Below are positions 62,441 to 64,000 of a stretch of 64,000 nt of DNA, in pieces (position 1 is the stretch's first letter; every line of letters begins with the position of its first letter). The stretch comes from Mactromeris polynyma. Taxonomy: Eukaryota > Mollusca > Bivalvia > Venerida > Mactridae. The stretch spans positions 29,848,762 to 29,912,761 of the forward strand of contig JASFXZ010000003.1 of NCBI GenBank assembly GCA_032209605.1, given 5' to 3'. The notes below the pieces were generated by a model. That model saw nothing but the letters and a program-made list of their open reading frames with translations, was not told the origin of the DNA and made no database searches. The position numbers were made by a program, and so were the translations under genes.

Positions 62441-64000
62441 AATGCTTTATTTCGATAGATGTAAAAAAATAAGTAAATACTTAAACTAATCCATCGCTCT
62501 CCGCATCAGTTCAGTCACTGTCATCCGTATGAAAAGCGTGCAAATTCAGCAATTGGTGATCTAGTTCAGCTACATTTACAATTTCAAATACTCGTATCCT
62601 GTATCTGACAGCTTGTTCAAGTTCTATGATTCCCTTTCAGAAAAACCAGTTCGATGATATATCAGATGGTCGCAATGAATTGATAGATAACGATGTATTG
62701 TCCTTAGTATGGTATTAGTAGAATTGATTGACTAGTTAAAATGTATGGATGGTTTTGTACAATGTGTCTATGTGGTCAAATTGGAAATACGAGACGATAT
62801 TTGTCATCAATGCCACGTGCGTGTTGTTCGTAGTGAAATAAAGATAAGACATCTTTATCATTTGAGGTCAAAGGATAATTGCCCACTTTTGTTGGTGAGT
62901 GCGACGCAAATGAACATAGTGTAAACAATAAGGAGATCAACCTCTCTAATGCGCCCTCTCTTAAGTAAAAACCTCTCTTCAACAACATCGTCGTTTTTTC
63001 TCGTAATAAAACTTTTTTACTAATTTTACCACTCTAGAGCAACAACCTGTCAACAGCAGCCAAAATTTGCATCATCTAAATGGTATATCTGTGTAGAGGT
63101 CCCACTGTACTCAATTCTGCCATCATTCACTTAAGTGACGTCATTATTCATACGTCATTGAAATGCTGTGATGTTGTTTGATAATAAAGACATTTCAAAA
63201 ATATTTATTCAAAAACATAACGGAATAACCACGGTTATGAATAATGTATCTAGATGGCGACAGAGAGGCGTGAAAGATAGTGTTGCATCTTAATTCAAAA
63301 CCTCAACAAATATAAAAACCGCATGATATCATCCTCTTCTTATATGAGATATTTGCATTAACTGTTCTGACACGCGATATAGTGATTTTTTATGGTATTA
63401 TGTGGAGATCTCTACGAAAAAACAAATTTTCCTACTTGGCTCATGCATCATATTAGTTCATAAAGTTGACAGTCCCATGCAGGGGCATCATCCTTACCCA
63501 GTGGTCTGTATAAAAGAATCTGTCACTATGAATACGTTGTCCGCATTTATCATTTAATATTCAAATTTCGCCCTATATTAAATCAACTATGACCTACAGG
63601 AAATGTTGCCCCTAAAATCAGTGGGTGTAGAGATAAGCTGACGATGTTTGTATAAAAGATGTGGAACTTCGTGTTAGTTACGGAAAATCAACACAATAAT
63701 ACCAGTTTTGTGTTGATTTGTTGTTTTTCATTTTTTTATCGATACATAGACGAATTGATTTCTGTACTACGCTGCTGGAGTCAACACGTGGTAATCTATG
63801 AGGATTAAGTTTTGATCCAAGCTCTCAGGTGACAGGGATATAAAATATTGATGGCAACATTTAAATGAATTGTAAAATATTGTAATCTAACACAAACTTA
63901 AACTTGAAATACTGCGAACCTCGTTTATTCGACAACCTTCTTTCCGAATACTTTGTATCATCCGAAATAAATATCAAGTCCCGATGTTACTTCTTAGGCA
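62441..64000. other. AT-rich intergenic sequence to the window end
   Basis: Nothing recognisable. Confidence 0.5.

Overview
The window is animal genomic DNA, most likely from a mollusc and perhaps a bivalve. It is AT-rich, with GT-AG introns and very low coding density. It carries many short inverted-repeat elements (MITEs), tRNA-derived SINEs and non-LTR retrotransposon 3' tails of kinds common in marine invertebrates. The species cannot be named from the sequence, and there is no bacterial or viral gene content.

I can support one protein-coding gene. It is a four-exon meteorin / meteorin-like (METRN/METRNL family) gene on the + strand, coding exons 4763-4875, 8761-9176, 13644-13700 and 14565-14878. 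The exons join in frame (phases 2, 1, 1) into a 299-residue secreted protein. It has a signal peptide, a CRPCSEDEIL...CSSDF centre and a GDGTFLMTG...MGCAP C-terminal core. It has 12 cysteines after the predicted signal peptide, two more than I recall for vertebrate relatives. A GC-rich island and two CCAAT boxes lie upstream, and a candidate polyadenylation signal lies near 15.84 kb.

The rest, about 16-64 kb, shows no recognisable gene and is dominated by repeats. Tandem arrays: 73-bp units at 17.7-18.56 kb; 59 copies of a 25-bp unit at 35.76-37.23 kb whose one variable base (CACG/CATG) shows a roughly 10-unit higher-order pattern; and smaller 31-, 33-, 40-, 68- and 75-bp arrays. Inverted-repeat elements: five same-orientation pogo/Tigger-like MITEs (17.2, 31.2, 53.7, 54.0 and 58.7 kb), a second pogo-like family (30.0 kb), a CCTGCGTTCAG family (9.7, 40.1 and 52.5 kb), a hAT-like element (33.5 kb), a GTTTCAGG element (41.5 kb) and an elaborate multi-level palindrome at 34.13-34.68 kb. 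SINE-like insertions lie at 47.8, 49.5, 55.7 (with an 8-bp target duplication) and 62.3 kb. LINE-tail fragments lie at 1.3, 48.5 and 50.8 kb.

The least explained features are the nested palindrome, the two-letter minisatellite, the excess of the palindromic octamer TCACGTGA (10 seen), a pair of 290-bp dispersed repeats carrying an ATTTGCAT octamer, and a weak possible coding relic on the minus strand at 2.6-3.2 kb. I found no convincing new multi-gene system.
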